Below, piece after piece: positions 1 to 11,496 of a DNA stretch of 64,000 nt. The translations under genes and the position numbers were made by a program. The DNA is from Lepidostoma basale (lineage: Eukaryota; Arthropoda; Insecta; Trichoptera; Lepidostomatidae): assembly GCA_022606425.2 (NCBI GenBank), contig JAHDVF020000074.1, positions 124,001-188,000 on the forward strand, given 5' to 3'. The notes under the pieces are model-generated. The model was given only the letters and a program-made list of their open reading frames with translations. It was not told the DNA's origin and ran no database searches. The first letter of the stretch is position 1. Each line of letters opens with the position of its first letter.

Positions 1-339
1 CGGGCTTTATTACATCATGAACAACGATATAAAACTCCGTTTTTAATATTTAAGGCGGTTGAATACATCAGATTTCGTATATATTCAATTGGTGTGACAT
101 ATTTCCTAGGGATTGCTTGGACTTTATCGAATGTTGACAATACCATGTCATTTCTATTAAAAACAATAAGACTTCTCAAAAACGGACACATTCATAATTA
201 TTAAATATACCATCACGTGAGTATTTTTTAAAATTATCATTGTATATAGAATATAAAAAAAATACCATATATTTTATACAACCTTGAAAAGATTTAAATA
301 AACCAATGAATAATGAAAATAAAAAAAAATTTAAGATTT

Positions 340-440
340 TTTTTTTTAAATGTATATATACGAGTAGAATCCACTAACGTTTGTGTCTCTGACCAGTTTC
401 GTCAGCTCGCTGCCATCTTCTTGTACCTATATTGAATTTT
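340..440 (-). repeat. PLE-type terminal repeat, family E, single arm
   Basis: On the minus strand this reads a hairpin (CAGC-GA-GCTG), then GAAAC, a two-base loop and GTC. It matches the arms of the fold-back at 15195-15490, including the shared AATCCACTAA flank. The upstream CTGANGA core is degraded. Assignment to Penelope-like ends is inferred from the hammerhead-like layout shared with the PLE families in this window. Confidence 0.5.
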
Positions 441-1085
441 GCTAGGCTTATATAACAACATATTTCTTTTAGAACTATGAAGCTTGAAAACTTAAAACAA
501 TAAATGTCACATTTGTTTTTCAAATAAAACAAGGACACTCATATTTTCAAAAAAATAATATAATTAAAAATTTTCACACAATGTTAAAACGATAACGTAA
601 TTGCTAGACCGTTACACAATATTTTCTTGTATCAAAATACCTTTTCCGAAATCACAGATATTTTTCTAGTATTACAATAATAGGAACATCTAAGGAGGTC
701 TTTTCGTTATTGCAGCCGTTCATCTCTTAACTTTTCTATATTCACGTGTCGTCCAGACCATCCATCTTGCATTAGGAGGAGGACAATATACCCCCTCCCC
801 CTTCAGAGGAGCAGACTACCCCATCTTACCCTCGAAGATACAAGTTCTCTTCGGAATCAAGTGTCAGAAATATAAAACTTTGCCATGAATTTTATGGACA
901 GCGACAGTTCGGAAAAATTGAAGGACTTTTTAACAGACAAATGATTTAACAGTTTTTTTTAAATTAATTATATTTTGTGTATATAGGTATATACGAGTAT
1001 GTATATATTATATGTTTAAAGTATACAGTAAAATATTAATATTATGATTGCTTTTTTAATAAGTTTTTATATGTGAATTTTTTTA

Positions 1086-1537
1086 TCAATGAAAGCAAAA
1101 CTGACCGTTCACAATGGACTTCTAGTTCTAACCCTTATGTTTGAGAGTAGAGCATGGAACTGGCAGAGCAAAGATGAGAGCAGAATAAATGCGGTAGAGT
1201 TGAAATGCGTATGTATTTAATGATGAACGTCAGACTATCAAATGCTGATATCAAGAAGGAATGTAGAGCGGAAGAAAGTATTATGAACAAAATTAAGAAA
1301 GGATCACAGCGTTGGTTTGGACACATGGAACGCATGGATAAAAAAAATGGTTAAGAGTGTATACGTGTAATATGTGAATTGATTACGATAATAATTTGAA
1401 GTCGAGGAATACATGGTATGAATTCGAGAATCGACTCACCGCATGAATGTGGAGGAATCAAGAGAGGTGTATCGGGATAGAGTAGTGTGGTTTTCCACTA
1501 TCTCCTTCTACTTCTTCGGTAAAATAGTGTGATGAAT
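1086..1537 (+). mobile_element. TTAG-tailed LINE, 5'-truncated copy
   Basis: The plus strand encodes, with frameshifts, the post-RT C-terminal region of the family: AWNWQSKDESRINAVE-like, then RWFGHMERMD, then the terminal VWxxISxYxFG block. The 3' end TTCGG...GTGTGATG is eroded and the TTAG tail is lost. It lies tail-to-tail with the minus copy that starts at 1567. Confidence 0.85.
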
Positions 1538-1566
1538 TGTTTTCTTAGGGAATGTTTCATTCATAT

Positions 1567-1725
1567 TCACTAACTAACTAGCCATTACGTCATCTTTCCG
1601 AAGGGGTAGTTAGAAAGAATGGACAGACACTGTTCTTTCAGACATACTACTTTTGCGTTCCTTAACATTCATAAATCACGTCATGCACGCACTTAGATTT
1701 CACTAACTCCTCAATAATTATGTTT
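1567..1725 (-). mobile_element. TTAG-tailed LINE, short 3'-end copy
   Basis: The plus strand shows the reversed tail (CACTAACTAACTAGCCATTA) followed by the reverse complement of the terminal coding block. Only about 160 bp of the 3' end remain. It is heavily diverged. Confidence 0.75.
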
Positions 1726-2003
1726 TATATAGGAATAACATATTTAGAGGTTTTAATATTCCTTACAGCTTTTAAATATTACGTTTATAATGGTACTCTT
1801 TAATAACAACAATTACGATTATAAGTAAAGAATTTCTAAAAAATATTCAAAAATCTTGAAGAAATAAAAAAATATTTGAAATCTTAATATAAGTGGTAAC
1901 ATTAACCACAGATCAGTGAATATAATAAAAGTGAACCATAACGAGTTCGAATCCTGATGGTAGCATTAATGACAATTACTTTTTTTCTGTGAAATCTTAC
2001 TTC

Positions 2004-2776
2004 TTAACCCTTAACGTACCGTGTTCAAAACAAAACGCTCGCTCCCATGTGGTAAGTTCAGTTTACCGCTAACTTTATCTAAATATCAAGCATATGACTA
2101 GATGAATCAAAATTTAATTTATGTCATCTTGTAGGGAATTTCATTAGGAATAGATCGATATCTATAACATACATGGATTATTTGAAAAACATATCATTAT
2201 TAATTTTTTTCTGGAACCATGCGATTTCTGATATGTAATGCGTCACAGCATACGGGCGAATGGACATCGGGTATAAACTTGTCTGCGCGCCGCGGCCGGC
2301 GGGGCGAGGATAAAGGCACCTAGGCAAAATGTATAGTACGTTCAAGACAACGAGTACGTATTAATATTTGTCCCTTTTGGTAAAGTGTTAATATTTTCGC
2401 AGTTCTGATATTATTAAGTTGCGTCCTGCGTTTCCGTCCACAGTGGTATTATTACGTACATATTGAAAAGGTCAAAGATATAATTTATAATACGTTCAAA
2501 ACAGCGAGTAAGTATTTGTCACTTTTGATAAAGTTGTAAATATTAGCAAAACAAATTCTACCTTAACACGAATGAAGGTGAGGGCAGTCTTAGAAAATAT
2601 TTTTTTTTGGGATGAAGGAAGTAATTTTTTGCTTTTTTTTTTATTACGAAATATTGAGAACACTTCAATGGAGGATTACAATTTTTTTTATAATATTAGG
2701 GTCCATAGGTTTTAAGAAAATCAACTTTAAATTGGCAGTGGAAACTCAATTTACCACATGGCAACGCGACGGTTAA
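2004..2776. mobile_element. possible piggyBac-like MITE with TTAA ends
   Basis: A TTAA at 2004-2007 is followed by CCCTTAACGTACCGTG. A second TTAA at 2773-2776 is preceded by GCAACGCGACGG. Inward from both ends lie inverted matches around CCATGTGGTAA (2045-2055) and its complement (2751-2761), continuing into similar flanks. TTAA target sites are the hallmark of piggyBac-class transposons. The inverted repeats sit at unequal distances from the ends and no transposase is present, so this is a decayed non-autonomous candidate only. The interior holds a GC-rich patch (2280-2312) and an internal duplication. Confidence 0.4.
2331..2544 (+). repeat. imperfect direct duplication inside the MITE candidate
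   Basis: About 60 bp starting at 2331 (TACGTTCAAGACAACGAGTA onward) recur at 2484-2544 with substitutions and small indels. Both copies continue into TATTTGTC.CTTTTG.TAAAG. Confidence 0.6.
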
Positions 2777-3039
2777 TTACAAGCTTTTTCTGCTTAGTTT
2801 GAGAGATTGTAAAATATATAATAATATCGTTTATTCAAATCTTTGGTTTTAGTGTTTTATAAAACAAATTAAAAAAAATAAAAAAAAAATAAAAAAAACG
2901 ATTACGTTTGAAAGAAATTTAAATTATATTTAAAATATATTTTCACTGCGGATCAAAATATTAATGTTCATTATCATTACTATTTGGAAACCTCTTTACA
3001 TGATTACTGTGTGATCCCCTGATTCATGTGATTTTTAGG

Positions 3040-3183
3040 TTTTCTATCACCATTTTATTGTCATGTGAATTCTCTATACCAGACCAAAGACAATGTGAGA
3101 ATAACACTATCATTGCCGGAAATTGAACCCGGGACCTTCCGTGTGGCAATCATAGCTATTGCCACTCTGTCACTAAGGTCATC
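3040..3183 (-). mobile_element. tRNA-derived SINE, copy 1
   Basis: Read on the minus strand, a tRNA-like head has an A-box-like TGACAGAGTGG and a B-box-like GGTTCAATTTCC. A shared body follows (CACATTGTCTTTGGTCTGGT) and an AATAAAATGG.GATAG end. The same organisation occurs at 53856-53993. The head is too diverged for a working tRNA. Confidence 0.75.
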
Positions 3184-3714
3184 AAAATGTCATCGACATG
3201 TCAAAATGTTTTATAAAAAAAAATTCATAGTTAGCAACATCACAATGCGCGAATGGTAGGTATTAATTTTTTTCTCATATTGCATATTAATTTCGTTTTG
3301 GTCCATTTTTGGTTGTGTTTGGAAACCCCTGCCCGGGTTCACGTTAAGAACCCCAATCTTGCCTTGTAGCATCAAGTGTGTATTCCCGTAGCGTTGGTTA
3401 ACTTTAACGGGATAAACGGAAATCGCCATATGTGTATTAACATTCAAGGAACGTCAACGCTTAAATGCCTCGTGGGAAAAGGGAGACTTCTCCTAAATAC
3501 GTTATCTCATCTATTTATTACATATATGAAGTTCCAAATTCATTTCTGATCAATAAACTTACAGCATTGGACTTACGAAACAATATAAGAAACATTTCTT
3601 CAACAAATAAATAAAAGTCAATATAAAATTTTTGTCAATCGAAACTCAAAAGAAATATGTTTTTAAAATCTTTCTATAACGGAAGAAAATGTGTTTATGC
3701 AATATTGTATTTTA

Positions 3715-3970
3715 AATAGTCTATTGTTTTGGCCGAAACACTATGATACCTTAACATTTTAAACTGTTAAATTAAATAACTTTGTTTTTGTATCACAATT
3801 GTATTTTATTTTATGCGACAGCTGTTTCATCAAACTATGTAGACATCATCAGGTGTTACAATTATATGATGTCAACACAGGTTGATGAAACAGCTGTCGC
3901 GTAAAATAAAATACAATTGTGATACATAAACAAAATTTAATTGAACAGTTTAAAATATTATACAATATAT
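3715..3970. repeat. PLE-type fold-back, family A, copy 1
   Basis: The left arm (about 3780-3835) and right arm (about 3888-3945) are inverted copies around ACAGCTGTTTCATCAA / TTGATGAAACAGCTGT. On the minus strand the left arm reads CTGATGA, a damaged hairpin, then GAAAC-AGCT-GTC, the hammerhead-like layout of PLE termini. The outer sequence starting GTTTTGGCCGAAACACTATG recurs at 10.6 and 13.56 kb. No coding sequence is present. Confidence 0.65.
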
Positions 3971-3974
3971 TGAT

Positions 3975-4115
3975 AAACCCAAGACATTAACACCGAAGAA
4001 TTCTATAAGAACGATTTTTTTAATGTATTAAAACACTGTTTTTCCACCTTTTTAGTTGATTTTTTTCGACATGTTTAGAAGGTTTTACAACTTCATCATT
4101 TGGACTACGATAAAA
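3975..4115 (-). repeat. PLE-type terminal repeat, family J, fragment
   Basis: It shares the layout ATTAACACCG.AGAATT...TAATG...AAAACACTGTTTTTCCACC...TTTCGACATGTTT with the copy at 47145-47270. The ribozyme-like core is eroded. Confidence 0.5.
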
Positions 4116-4329
4116 ACTGATTTTTCTATTGCAAATTAAACTTCAGAATAACTTTATGGCTATTTTAATATAAGTAAATACAGTGCGCGCATGGTGAAAT
4201 AAAACTAATCAAATCTATGACTACAATAAGTTACACTGTTTTTTTTTATATAATGTTTCAATTTTCAAATTTATCTCAAAATTTTAATAATTTTTTTTGC
4301 TCCATTAACTCAGATATAACATAATATAA

Positions 4330-4760
4330 ACAGTCACGAGTTTGCTTGTCGCTACATTTGATAATATCCGAGCAAGGTGAAACTAACCATATCCATAAAA
4401 TATAATATCACTTCTAGAAAGCGATCGTTGTCATCTATTATACAATTTAAATATGCAAAATAAAAATGAAAATATTAATTTCTTTATAAAATTTCACACA
4501 ATGTGAGGTTAATTTAGGTAATTAATACGAATAAACGAGTATTTTTTCTATAAGTTTATTATATTTTATGGGAATTTTTGCCTGTCTAAGGCATTATGTC
4601 TCAGATAGACGAACACATTTGATAATACGTTATACAGTCGAAATGTGTTATCCGCATTAAACATAATACAACTTCTAAAAAAACAGACGTTTTCAATATT
4701 ATGATAATTATTTAATATTGAGTTTTACACCATTGTTCAAGAAACAATAACTTGATATAG
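4330..4760. repeat. PLE-type fold-back, family C, two adjoining pieces
   Basis: The piece at 4330-4440 contains ATTTGATAATATCC..GGTGAAAC followed by CATAAAATATAATA. The piece at 4540-4760 is a diverged fold-back around TTATATTTTATGGGAAT with TCTAAGGCATTAT and its inverse. Family C recurs at 23.2, 28.3, 30.0, 32.8, 56.4, 57.6 and 58.1 kb. Confidence 0.55.
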
Positions 4761-4799
4761 ACACACGTATAGCAAAAAAGTTAAAATTAAAATACCAAT

Positions 4800-5100
4800 T
4801 TAAGGGTATCTATTCACATTAGCTGGCTTCGAGTCAAAGGGCACAACCCTTGGGTAGGGAGGCACTGAAAGGAGGCAAAGGCACCGATGAAAGAACTAAG
4901 AGACCTCTATAAATCTGCATTCTTTATATAACCTATCGAGAAAGGCAATGAAAACCCCATGTGGTTCGCATAACCAATACGGAGTACGTACTGGCAGAAG
5001 ATTTTCTTTTGTATACGATACCTTGAATGGCGTGTATCTCCTTTAACCGTCGTGTCAATGGATCGATACCAGAAAACGCGTGGCATTTCTATTAGATCTC
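4800..5100. other. unassigned, GC-balanced non-repeated stretch
   Basis: More balanced base composition than its surroundings and no similarity to any other part of the window that I can see. No long ORF, RNA or element end is visible. A conserved non-coding element is possible but not testable from this sequence alone. Confidence 0.3.
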
Positions 5101-5371
5101 ATGAAATTTATTATAAATGAATTCGATATAGGTTAATCCTTGCATGACTTACAAATATTAAATATATTATTCAGAAAATTAAATTGAATTTCTTTACAAG
5201 AAAAAGTGGATACAGAAAAATAAAATGATGTAATTATTTAATGATTAAGGAAATAAAACAAATATAGAATGATAAAAAAAGTATAAGTAAACGAAGAATG
5301 AATCAATTAAGAATGGTGAAGAAAGTTAATTGTACATCTTAGACAAATGGGTGTTAAATACATACACCATA

Positions 5372-5735
5372 GAGTGTCAAACACGAATATAAAAGCTGAT
5401 AGCAATGTGAATAAAAGTGTTAGGAACAAAATAAAAAAAGTCATTAAAACGGTTTGAACACATCAAATTTTTTAATTTAAAAAGAATAATATAGTAAGTA
5501 TATGATAACGATGTAAATGGAACACGAAATAGAGGAAAACTGAAGAAAACCCAAAATATTAAAGGTCGGTTACGCGAGGTGTCCAAAAAAATTACGTGTT
5601 TGCGTGACAGGATGCATGAATATTTAGGAGGCATGAGAAGTATGTCAGAAAATAACAGTATGGCGGTTCATTTTTTCTGGCTGTACCTTCAGAGAGACGG
5701 CACGGCGTGTAGTTAGTTAGTTACCTGTGTATTAT
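5372..5735 (+). mobile_element. TTAG-tailed LINE, degraded copy
   Basis: It contains diverged family blocks: TAGAGTGTCAAACACGAATA, the GTAAATGGAACACGAAATAG block, and a 3' end GACGGCACGGCGTG followed by TAGTTAGTTAGTTA. Many stops and frameshifts are present. Confidence 0.8.
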
Positions 5736-6052
5736 AATATTATTTTCTACGAAAATACGTTATAAAAAATGTTGGTTGCTGAAATATCCTGTCAGAAGTT
5801 CATTGTGGGTTATGAAAATAAATAAAATAGTTTTTTTTTAACCAAAATTTCTTCCATAGGTTTTTCTATTTTCGGTTACTGGTTTTGACCGCTTGTTGTC
5901 ATCGTTTAAGGGATTTTCGAAACCGATCGGAACTTATTATATCATCTATAAGAACGAGATATATAAACTGATTGTTTATAATTAAGGTTCTAATATATTT
6001 TCGCATATCTATATTTTTAAATTGCATTAAAATAAATATAAATATTTTCAAG

Positions 6053-6262
6053 TAATTATTATTATTATTATTCTGATGACTTAAACTTTAAGTGCGCCGT
6101 TTTGTAAAATCAATTACTCCATGGGCGCACTATGAAATGACTGACCGGACAGTGCAGTCTTTAGAAGTTTCTTAAATTTAACGTCACTCTCCTCATACTT
6201 AATACTAACATGGAGGCTATTCCACGTCAACGGAACCGCAACGCTGAAATCACGATCATAGA
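6053..6262 (-). mobile_element. LINE 3' end (L2/CR1/Jockey-like RT C-terminus)
   Basis: The minus strand is open from 6262 to a stop at 6114-6116. It encodes DRDFSVAVPLTWNSL...VKFKKLLKTAL, the 'F-S-V-A-x-P-x-x-WN-S-L...FK-x-x-LKT' signature found at the end of many LINE reverse transcriptases. A short AT-rich 3' UTR and an (AAT)n tract at about 6053-6072 complete the copy. The clade cannot be fixed from this fragment. Confidence 0.65.
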
Positions 6263-6887
6263 AATTTAATTGTAATTCTTGCATTATTGTATTTACAGTT
6301 CCATCAATTATTTATTTGTGAACATTTTAATGATTTTACTGATACCATAAATAAATGAACGGATTTGATTTTCTAATATTTTTAACATCACTTATGTATT
6401 GTAAATTTAAAAATAAAAAATAATTTTATAACTTTATATTACATTAACACTTTTTTATATAATAAACCAACATGAACGTGACTTGATATGATTTTACTTA
6501 AGAAATAAACCATTTAAGGGGTGATTCAACGAAAAAGTCAATTTACAGCTTTTTACGTGAACACAAGGGTTAAAATGTTTTTTACTCAATCGATAACGTC
6601 TATCTTCATTACAGGTAGGAATATTTAAGGTTAAAGTATACTGAAGCTTTCGGTCGGGAATATATTGCGTAAGAAAAAAAACGCGTTCTATAGTACTCGT
6701 TCTAATGGGAAAATCGGGAAAATAGATTACAAAATGTAGGTATACTCGTATATTTCATCGTCACAAAATATCATATTTAATTTTGGTTTTACTCAGTTTG
6801 ACAACATTTTACCTTGAAATGAGTACGACATGTCAACAAGGTAAAAACAAACATTGAAATGATGAGTTTTGAAGGTTATATAACTTG

Positions 6888-7793
6888 AAGGCATAGACGC
6901 TGGTGCTAAGATGAATTGTTTGTCAGTCAGCTGTTTGTTATATGCAGACGATGCTGTGTTAATCGCTGACAGTAAAGACAATTTGCAAGTCTTAGTGGCA
7001 AGGATGTATGAGGCATGCAAAAATAGTGACTTGGTGATGAATGTGTCTAAATCTAAAGTGATGGTTTTCGAGAAAGAATAATGTATGACGATTTGTGATA
7101 TAAGTGCGATGGGCGAGAAATTGGAGCAAGTTACTGAATTTACGTATCTGGGAAGCATGTTTACAAGAGACGGAAAAATGGAAAAAGACATCGAAAGGAG
7201 GGTTGGTGCTGGGAATAAAATAAATGGCGCACTCAAAGTCATTACTGCAAATAGAAATATATCCACAGAAGCAAAGATGGCAGTACACAATGGAGTTCTA
7301 GTGCCAACCCTCATGTATGGAAGTGAAGCTTGGAGCTGGCAAAAGAAGGATGAAAGCAGGATAAACGCCGTAGAAATGAGATCACTAAGAAGAATGTGCG
7401 GAAAACGTTGTATGATAGAATACCGAACGATGAAATAAGAAAGAAATGTAAGACAGATGACTGCATCATGAATAAAATTAAAAAAGGATCCCTGAGATGG
7501 TTCGGACATATGGAACGAATGGATGAGAGTAGAATGGTTAAAAAGTTGTACGCAAGCAGCGTGAGTGGGAAAAGAAGCCGATGACGACCGAGGAAAACAT
7601 GGCATGACCAAATTAACCAATTACTAAGAGGCGGCCACATTCGGAGTCGGAATAATCGACGTGCGTGCATGGTGCGATGTATGAATGTGGTGGAAGCCCG
7701 AAAGGTGTGCCAGGACAGGCCAGTTTGGCGATCCATCCTCTCTGCCTACCCCTCCGGGGAAATGGCGTGATGGTTAGTTAGTTAGTTAGTTAC
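6888..7793 (+). mobile_element. TTAG-tailed LINE, longest copy in the window
   Basis: This 5'-truncated copy runs from the RT palm region to the 3' end. It stops at the tandem tail GGTTAGTTAGTTAGTTAG. It serves as the reference copy for the family. The coding frame ends at a TGA only about 4 bp before the tail, so there is practically no 3' UTR. Confidence 0.92.
6891..7770 (+). pseudogene. LINE ORF2 fragment: RT palm plus C-terminal domain
   Basis: The frame encodes LLYADDAVLIADS; the catalytic YADD codons are at 6941-6952. A thumb-like region follows with YLGSMF, GAGNKINGALK, MAVHNGVLVPTLMYGSEAW and SLRRMCG. The C-terminal part reads RWFGHMERMD, RPRKTWHDQINQ, then VWRSILSAYPSGEMA. RT would copy element RNA by target-primed reverse transcription in the nucleus. 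The copy is dead: an in-frame TAA lies near 7081, there is a frameshift near 7400, and a TGA lies at about 7582 where relatives have a glycine codon. The endonuclease and the first RT blocks are missing. The clade is uncertain (RTE-like or Jockey-related). Confidence 0.88.
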
Positions 7794-7957
7794 AATGTTG
7801 AGCCATATCGTTTATATTCATGAAAATATTATGAAAAGATTTTTTTTCTATCCTACTATATTTTTTAAAATTCAAGAACTTTCATAATATGGATTTTGAT
7901 CTATCGTTAGTCCGGTAAGGAATTTATGTCGAATTTGTGAATTCTTCAATAAAAACA

Positions 7958-8127
7958 AACTAACTTACTAACCATCATGCCGTCTTTCCGAAGAGTAGGC
8001 AAAATAATGGACTGCAAACACTTTTCTTTCCTGGCAATTCTCTCACTTTTTTAATATCCATACATTGTGTCATGCACGCACGCCAATTTCTCCGACTCCT
8101 CACGTGGCCGACATTCAATATTTGAAT
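7958..8127 (-). mobile_element. TTAG-tailed LINE, short 3'-end copy
   Basis: The reversed tail ACTAACTTACTAACCATCAT is followed by the complement of the terminal coding block down to GGCCGACATTCAATATTTG. It abuts the SINE-like element that starts at 8153. Confidence 0.85.
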
Positions 8128-8152
8128 AAAATAATAATATACTTTTAGTATT

Positions 8153-8592
8153 CATTTGTTCCAATGACAATTTGAATAAATTCTTCAATCAAATTTTCAA
8201 GTTTTTGCTGGTGTTGGATTGTTTATAGTGCCTAATTAAAATGAAAACAGAGGAATAAAAAAATAAATAAACACAAATGTCCGGATCGTCCAGCTGACGA
8301 CAAGTGCACCATCTAAAAGAACATTATGTGTTAAATTATTTTTATGTGTTATTTTATTTTATATCATTGTATTTTATATAATTTGTTTTAGATTTATTAT
8401 GTAGACGTTGAATGATCGAAGTGTGCGCGGGAGATGCCTATTGGTGGCGATGAGGTTCGCAACCCATCACACCGTGTCTCTCGCGTTGGCGAAAAGAGAA
8501 GGATGGAGTGCAGCATCGATTAAAGTGTTGCAGCCCATTCTTTCTGTCTACCCTTTCGGGGAAACGACGTGATGGTTAGTTAGTTAGTTAGT
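8153..8592 (+). mobile_element. non-autonomous LINE-dependent element 'S', copy 1
   Basis: About 440 bp, beginning CATTTGTTCCAATGACAATT and ending in TTAGTTAGTTAGTTAG. The reverse complement at 12766-13340 shares the start, the middle (GTGCGCGGGAGATGCCTATT) and the end. Only the last ~50 bp (CCATTCTTTCTGTCTACC onward) match the TTAG-tailed LINE. This suggests an RNA mobilised by that LINE through a shared 3' end. There is no ORF. I could not find a clean tRNA or 5S head, so the promoter type is unknown. Confidence 0.8.
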
Positions 8593-8820
8593 TACTTTTA
8601 GTAATTTGTATTAACACTACTTTATGTGGTAACAACAACCGGTTTCGCTCCCGCCGAGGCTTCGTCAGGGTGAGAGAGCAAACAGCAAGTAAGTCAGTTT
8701 GCTCTCTCACCCTCTCATTCTCACAAATAAAGCGGTGTTAATTCAAATCACTAAAAGTGTATTATTATTTTATTTAATAATGTCACACCACAAATTAAAT
8801 GTTTCATACGAAAATTTATT
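8593..8820. repeat. PLE-type fold-back, family F, copy 1
   Basis: The inner arms GGGTGAGAGAGCAAAC / GTTTGCTCTCTCACCC and the outer arms around TAACAC.{8}TTATGTG are inverted. On the minus strand the left arm carries CTGACGA, an imperfect hairpin, GAAAC-CG-GTT. The right side continues AATGTCACACCACAAATTAA, also found at 41408. Confidence 0.6.
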
Positions 8821-8824
8821 CAAT

Positions 8825-10425
8825 ATTTGATTAATGTAATCGTGACACGTTTTCATCGGTATTTCTCTAATTCTAGTTTACTCTCTTTAGTAGGATGAAA
8901 GGGAATTATCTCATCTATTATATATGTTTCTAAGATTTACGTATGACAAAAACCAAATTCATAGATAATTTTTAATCTAAACGTGGATGGCTTAAATGAC
9001 TTGTCCTTTTTCTAGAGTGGTTTGTGACAGCAGAGTACCAATATTGACTAAGATACACACAAATGCAGAGAGACCAATTTAGGTCTTTAGTTTAGAATAT
9101 TGCGTTGTACAAGACGCCAAGATAAACTACGGTTGCTTCTTGAGATGGGCTGCGGAAGAGACGAGATTAGAATAAGAAATTATTATGCCCAAATGACCCA
9201 TGTGACGGATAATGCAATGGAGGTTCATCTTCAATGATAGGAAGAAGTGAAGACCACAAAATTAAAAAGGCCCTTTAACTGGAGGCTGGAAGGAGACATC
9301 GCGATTATTGATCGTCAAATACACGAAAACGCTGAGAATTAAATAACCTAAAATTGAAAATTCTTGTGAGATTTCATTAGAAAAGTTATATTTTTAATAA
9401 ATAAAGGGAAATGGCTAGATGGTAAGAAAAATACGAAACAAATTATTTATCTAAACGTTATCATATGTAGTTTTTAATGATTACTGTTTTCAACTCTTAA
9501 CATATGCGATTTATATGCAGAAAGTTCCCAGAATTACAGCTATGAATGCCCCACCACTAATATTTTTGCAAAAAGGCTCTATGAGTCTGTGGAGTTTGCG
9601 AGTCATGGAGAAATATGGAAAGGCAGGGAGGCGTGGGCGGAGGTGGAGGGTGGGCGCAGGTCACCATGGTAGCGACGGAGACGTCGACGCCAATGAGAGA
9701 ATATCCGATATACAAACAAGAAAGCTCCACGTCAGCGAACTTCAACTGTTTATTTTAAAACTGTCATTTGTTTTCATGTTGTAAAAAAAATAAACAGATC
9801 AAAACAAAGGTGCATCGTTGAGAACGTGTAATTTTATAATTATCTATCAACTGCTTGTTCTTCTAAATAAAATATTTTTGTTATTTGATATTTAGGATTT
9901 TTATCTAACTCTTAATCAAGATAATATTTTAAATAACAATATTCTTAAAGATAACAAACCTAGGGTAGTTTACTGAGTATATTCTTGTAAATTGGAATGA
10001 CAAATAAATGAACGGATAAATAATTTAAAAGCTTATACTCATGGAAAGAATAAACTAATAAAGATAATTTTTTTTACTGTAGTACTTAATATTAAATTAA
10101 TGATATAGGTCACATAAGCAATTTAAAAATACGCACGAGTATAGGGGTTTTATATGTTGAGCTGAAGAGAACTTCAGAAGCGCAAGCGTAGTAAAGAATG
10201 ATGTGCAAGACACTACAATCTAATCCTAAGGATTAAAACTGCGAAGAAAGATGCAATTCCCGATATGAACAGAAATAATAACTCAGTATTTTGAAGAAAA
10301 ACCGTATTGTGTTAGGAGTGAATTTAAGTCCCCTGAATCAAGAGAAAGGTGTATCTATGGTTACATATATGACTGTAAAGTCCATATATAACCATTTTAG
10401 TAAAAAGTAAGTAAAACGCATAAAT
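8825..10425. other. unassigned stretch with one GC-rich island
   Basis: Mostly AT-rich sequence without recognised repeats. At 9590-9690 there is a purine-rich, GC-rich island with an 89-codon ORF (9515-9784) that resembles nothing I recognise. Around 9110-9350 a LINE-like wording is faintly suggested but cannot be supported. Confidence 0.3.
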
Positions 10426-10525
10426 GAATCTATTTAATACTAATCCAAGTAAAACCACTAAATTATAAATAAATAATGAAGTTTTACAAAACTAATACCT
10501 CAACCATCAAATACTATTGAATACC
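10425..10525 (-). repeat. repeat family D, single arm
   Basis: AATCCAAGTAAAACCACTAA, then TACAAAACTAATACCTCAAC, are the reverse complement of the left part of the fold-back at 49612-49795. Confidence 0.65.
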
Positions 10526-10589
10526 TTCGTATGAAGCAATAATTTGTGGCGTGATATTATAAAAAGCAATTTATAACATATGTTTTTGA

Positions 10590-10860
10590 TTAGAAAATTC
10601 AATTGTTTCGGCGGAAACACTTTGATATTCCAATATTATAAACTGTTTAAATAAATAAAAAAACTTTGTTATAAATATCACAATTTATTTTATTTTGTCG
10701 CGATACCTGACCAACCAAAAAGTTTTACAATCAACTAATACGTTTTTTAGTTGATTGTAAGACCTGATGATGCTTACATCGGTAAGCGAAACATCTGTAG
10801 CGACAAAATATAATCAATTGTGAGATTTATAACAAAGTTTTTTTATTTAAACAGTAAGGA
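10590..10860. repeat. PLE-type fold-back, family A, copy 2
   Basis: The outer arms CACAATTTATTTTATTTTGT and ACAAAATATAATCAATTGTG are inverted about a central AGTTGATTGTAA palindrome. The right half holds an intact-looking hammerhead-like core (separate entry). The left flank begins GTTTCGGCGGAAACACTTTG, as in the copies at 3.7 and 13.56 kb. Confidence 0.65.
10764..10799 (+). ncRNA. hammerhead-like core, PLE family A
   Basis: CTGATGA (10764-10770) is followed by a hairpin with a perfect 6-bp stem (GCTTAC-ATCG-GTAAGC, 10772-10787). Then come GAAAC, a 4-base loop and GTA at 10797-10799. A15.1-U16.1 and C15.2-G16.2 can form a 2-bp stem III with cleavage after GTA. One extra base separates CTGATGA from stem II. 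The flanks do not form a stem I, so this copy is unlikely to cleave alone. Confidence 0.45.
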
Positions 10861-10861
10861 T

Positions 10862-11010
10862 TTCTTTTGTTTTACACCACTTTATTTCGTTTTTTCCAAC
10901 TAACCGGTTTTGTCCCCTTCGGAGCTTTGTCAGGGTTACAAAAAAACACCAGTTTTTATATTCCTAACGAAGTTTCGGCAAAACAAAACAAAGTAGTGTA
11001 AAAAAAGTTA
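10862..11010. repeat. PLE-type fold-back, family F, copy 2
   Basis: The arms TTTTGTTTTACACCACTTTA and its inverse near 10980-11005 flank a minus-strand hammerhead-like layout. There, CTGACAA stands for CTGANGA, followed by a CTCC..GGGG hairpin and AAAAC-CG-GTT, with a short partly paired stem I (TAAC/GTTG). The core bases are partly lost. Confidence 0.5.
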
Positions 11011-11496
11011 AATTGTTATAACTTGTAAGTTTTTGAACTCACAATCATAAATAAAGTATTGATGTCTACATCGGTAACGTACATTCAAATGATTACACAT
11101 TTCCAGTGTGAAGTCACAAATTTAATAATAAAAAAAATGGTTCACAATATGCAAAGTTTTGTCTCCGCATGAACGCTTTCTTCCATCCCTCATAAAATTT
11201 ATTCCAGGGGATATTTTGATGCAAATGAAATGCGACGAAGATGGGTCGTGAATGTTTGTATTGCGAAAATGGCGGACGCCTGTATTCTAGATTTTGCAGC
11301 TATTTACCCGATGCAATAATATTTTTTGAGCTTTGATTCGCCTGTCCAAACTACTGTTATTTATGTGCACTTTTTGATGAATATATATACATTCATAATT
11401 TACGTTGAGGAATATTAACGGTATGTTTTATTACTTTTATTCATAAAAACGGTTATTATAAGGTAGTAAAAAAATTGCTGTGCAACTACATGAAAA

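Noticed and set aside
2280..2312. CpG-island promoter
   Set aside because: The GC-rich patch is only about 30 bp, inside a MITE candidate, with no gene nearby.
6793..7620. 275-codon minus-strand ORF, the longest in the window
   Set aside because: It is antisense to the TTAG-tailed LINE at 6888-7793, whose plus frame encodes RT motifs. It has no recognisable family and its composition follows from the sense codons.
7775..7793. Interstitial telomeric repeats
   Set aside because: The tracts are TTAG tetramers, not the insect TTAGG pentamer, and each sits exactly at a LINE or S element 3' end.
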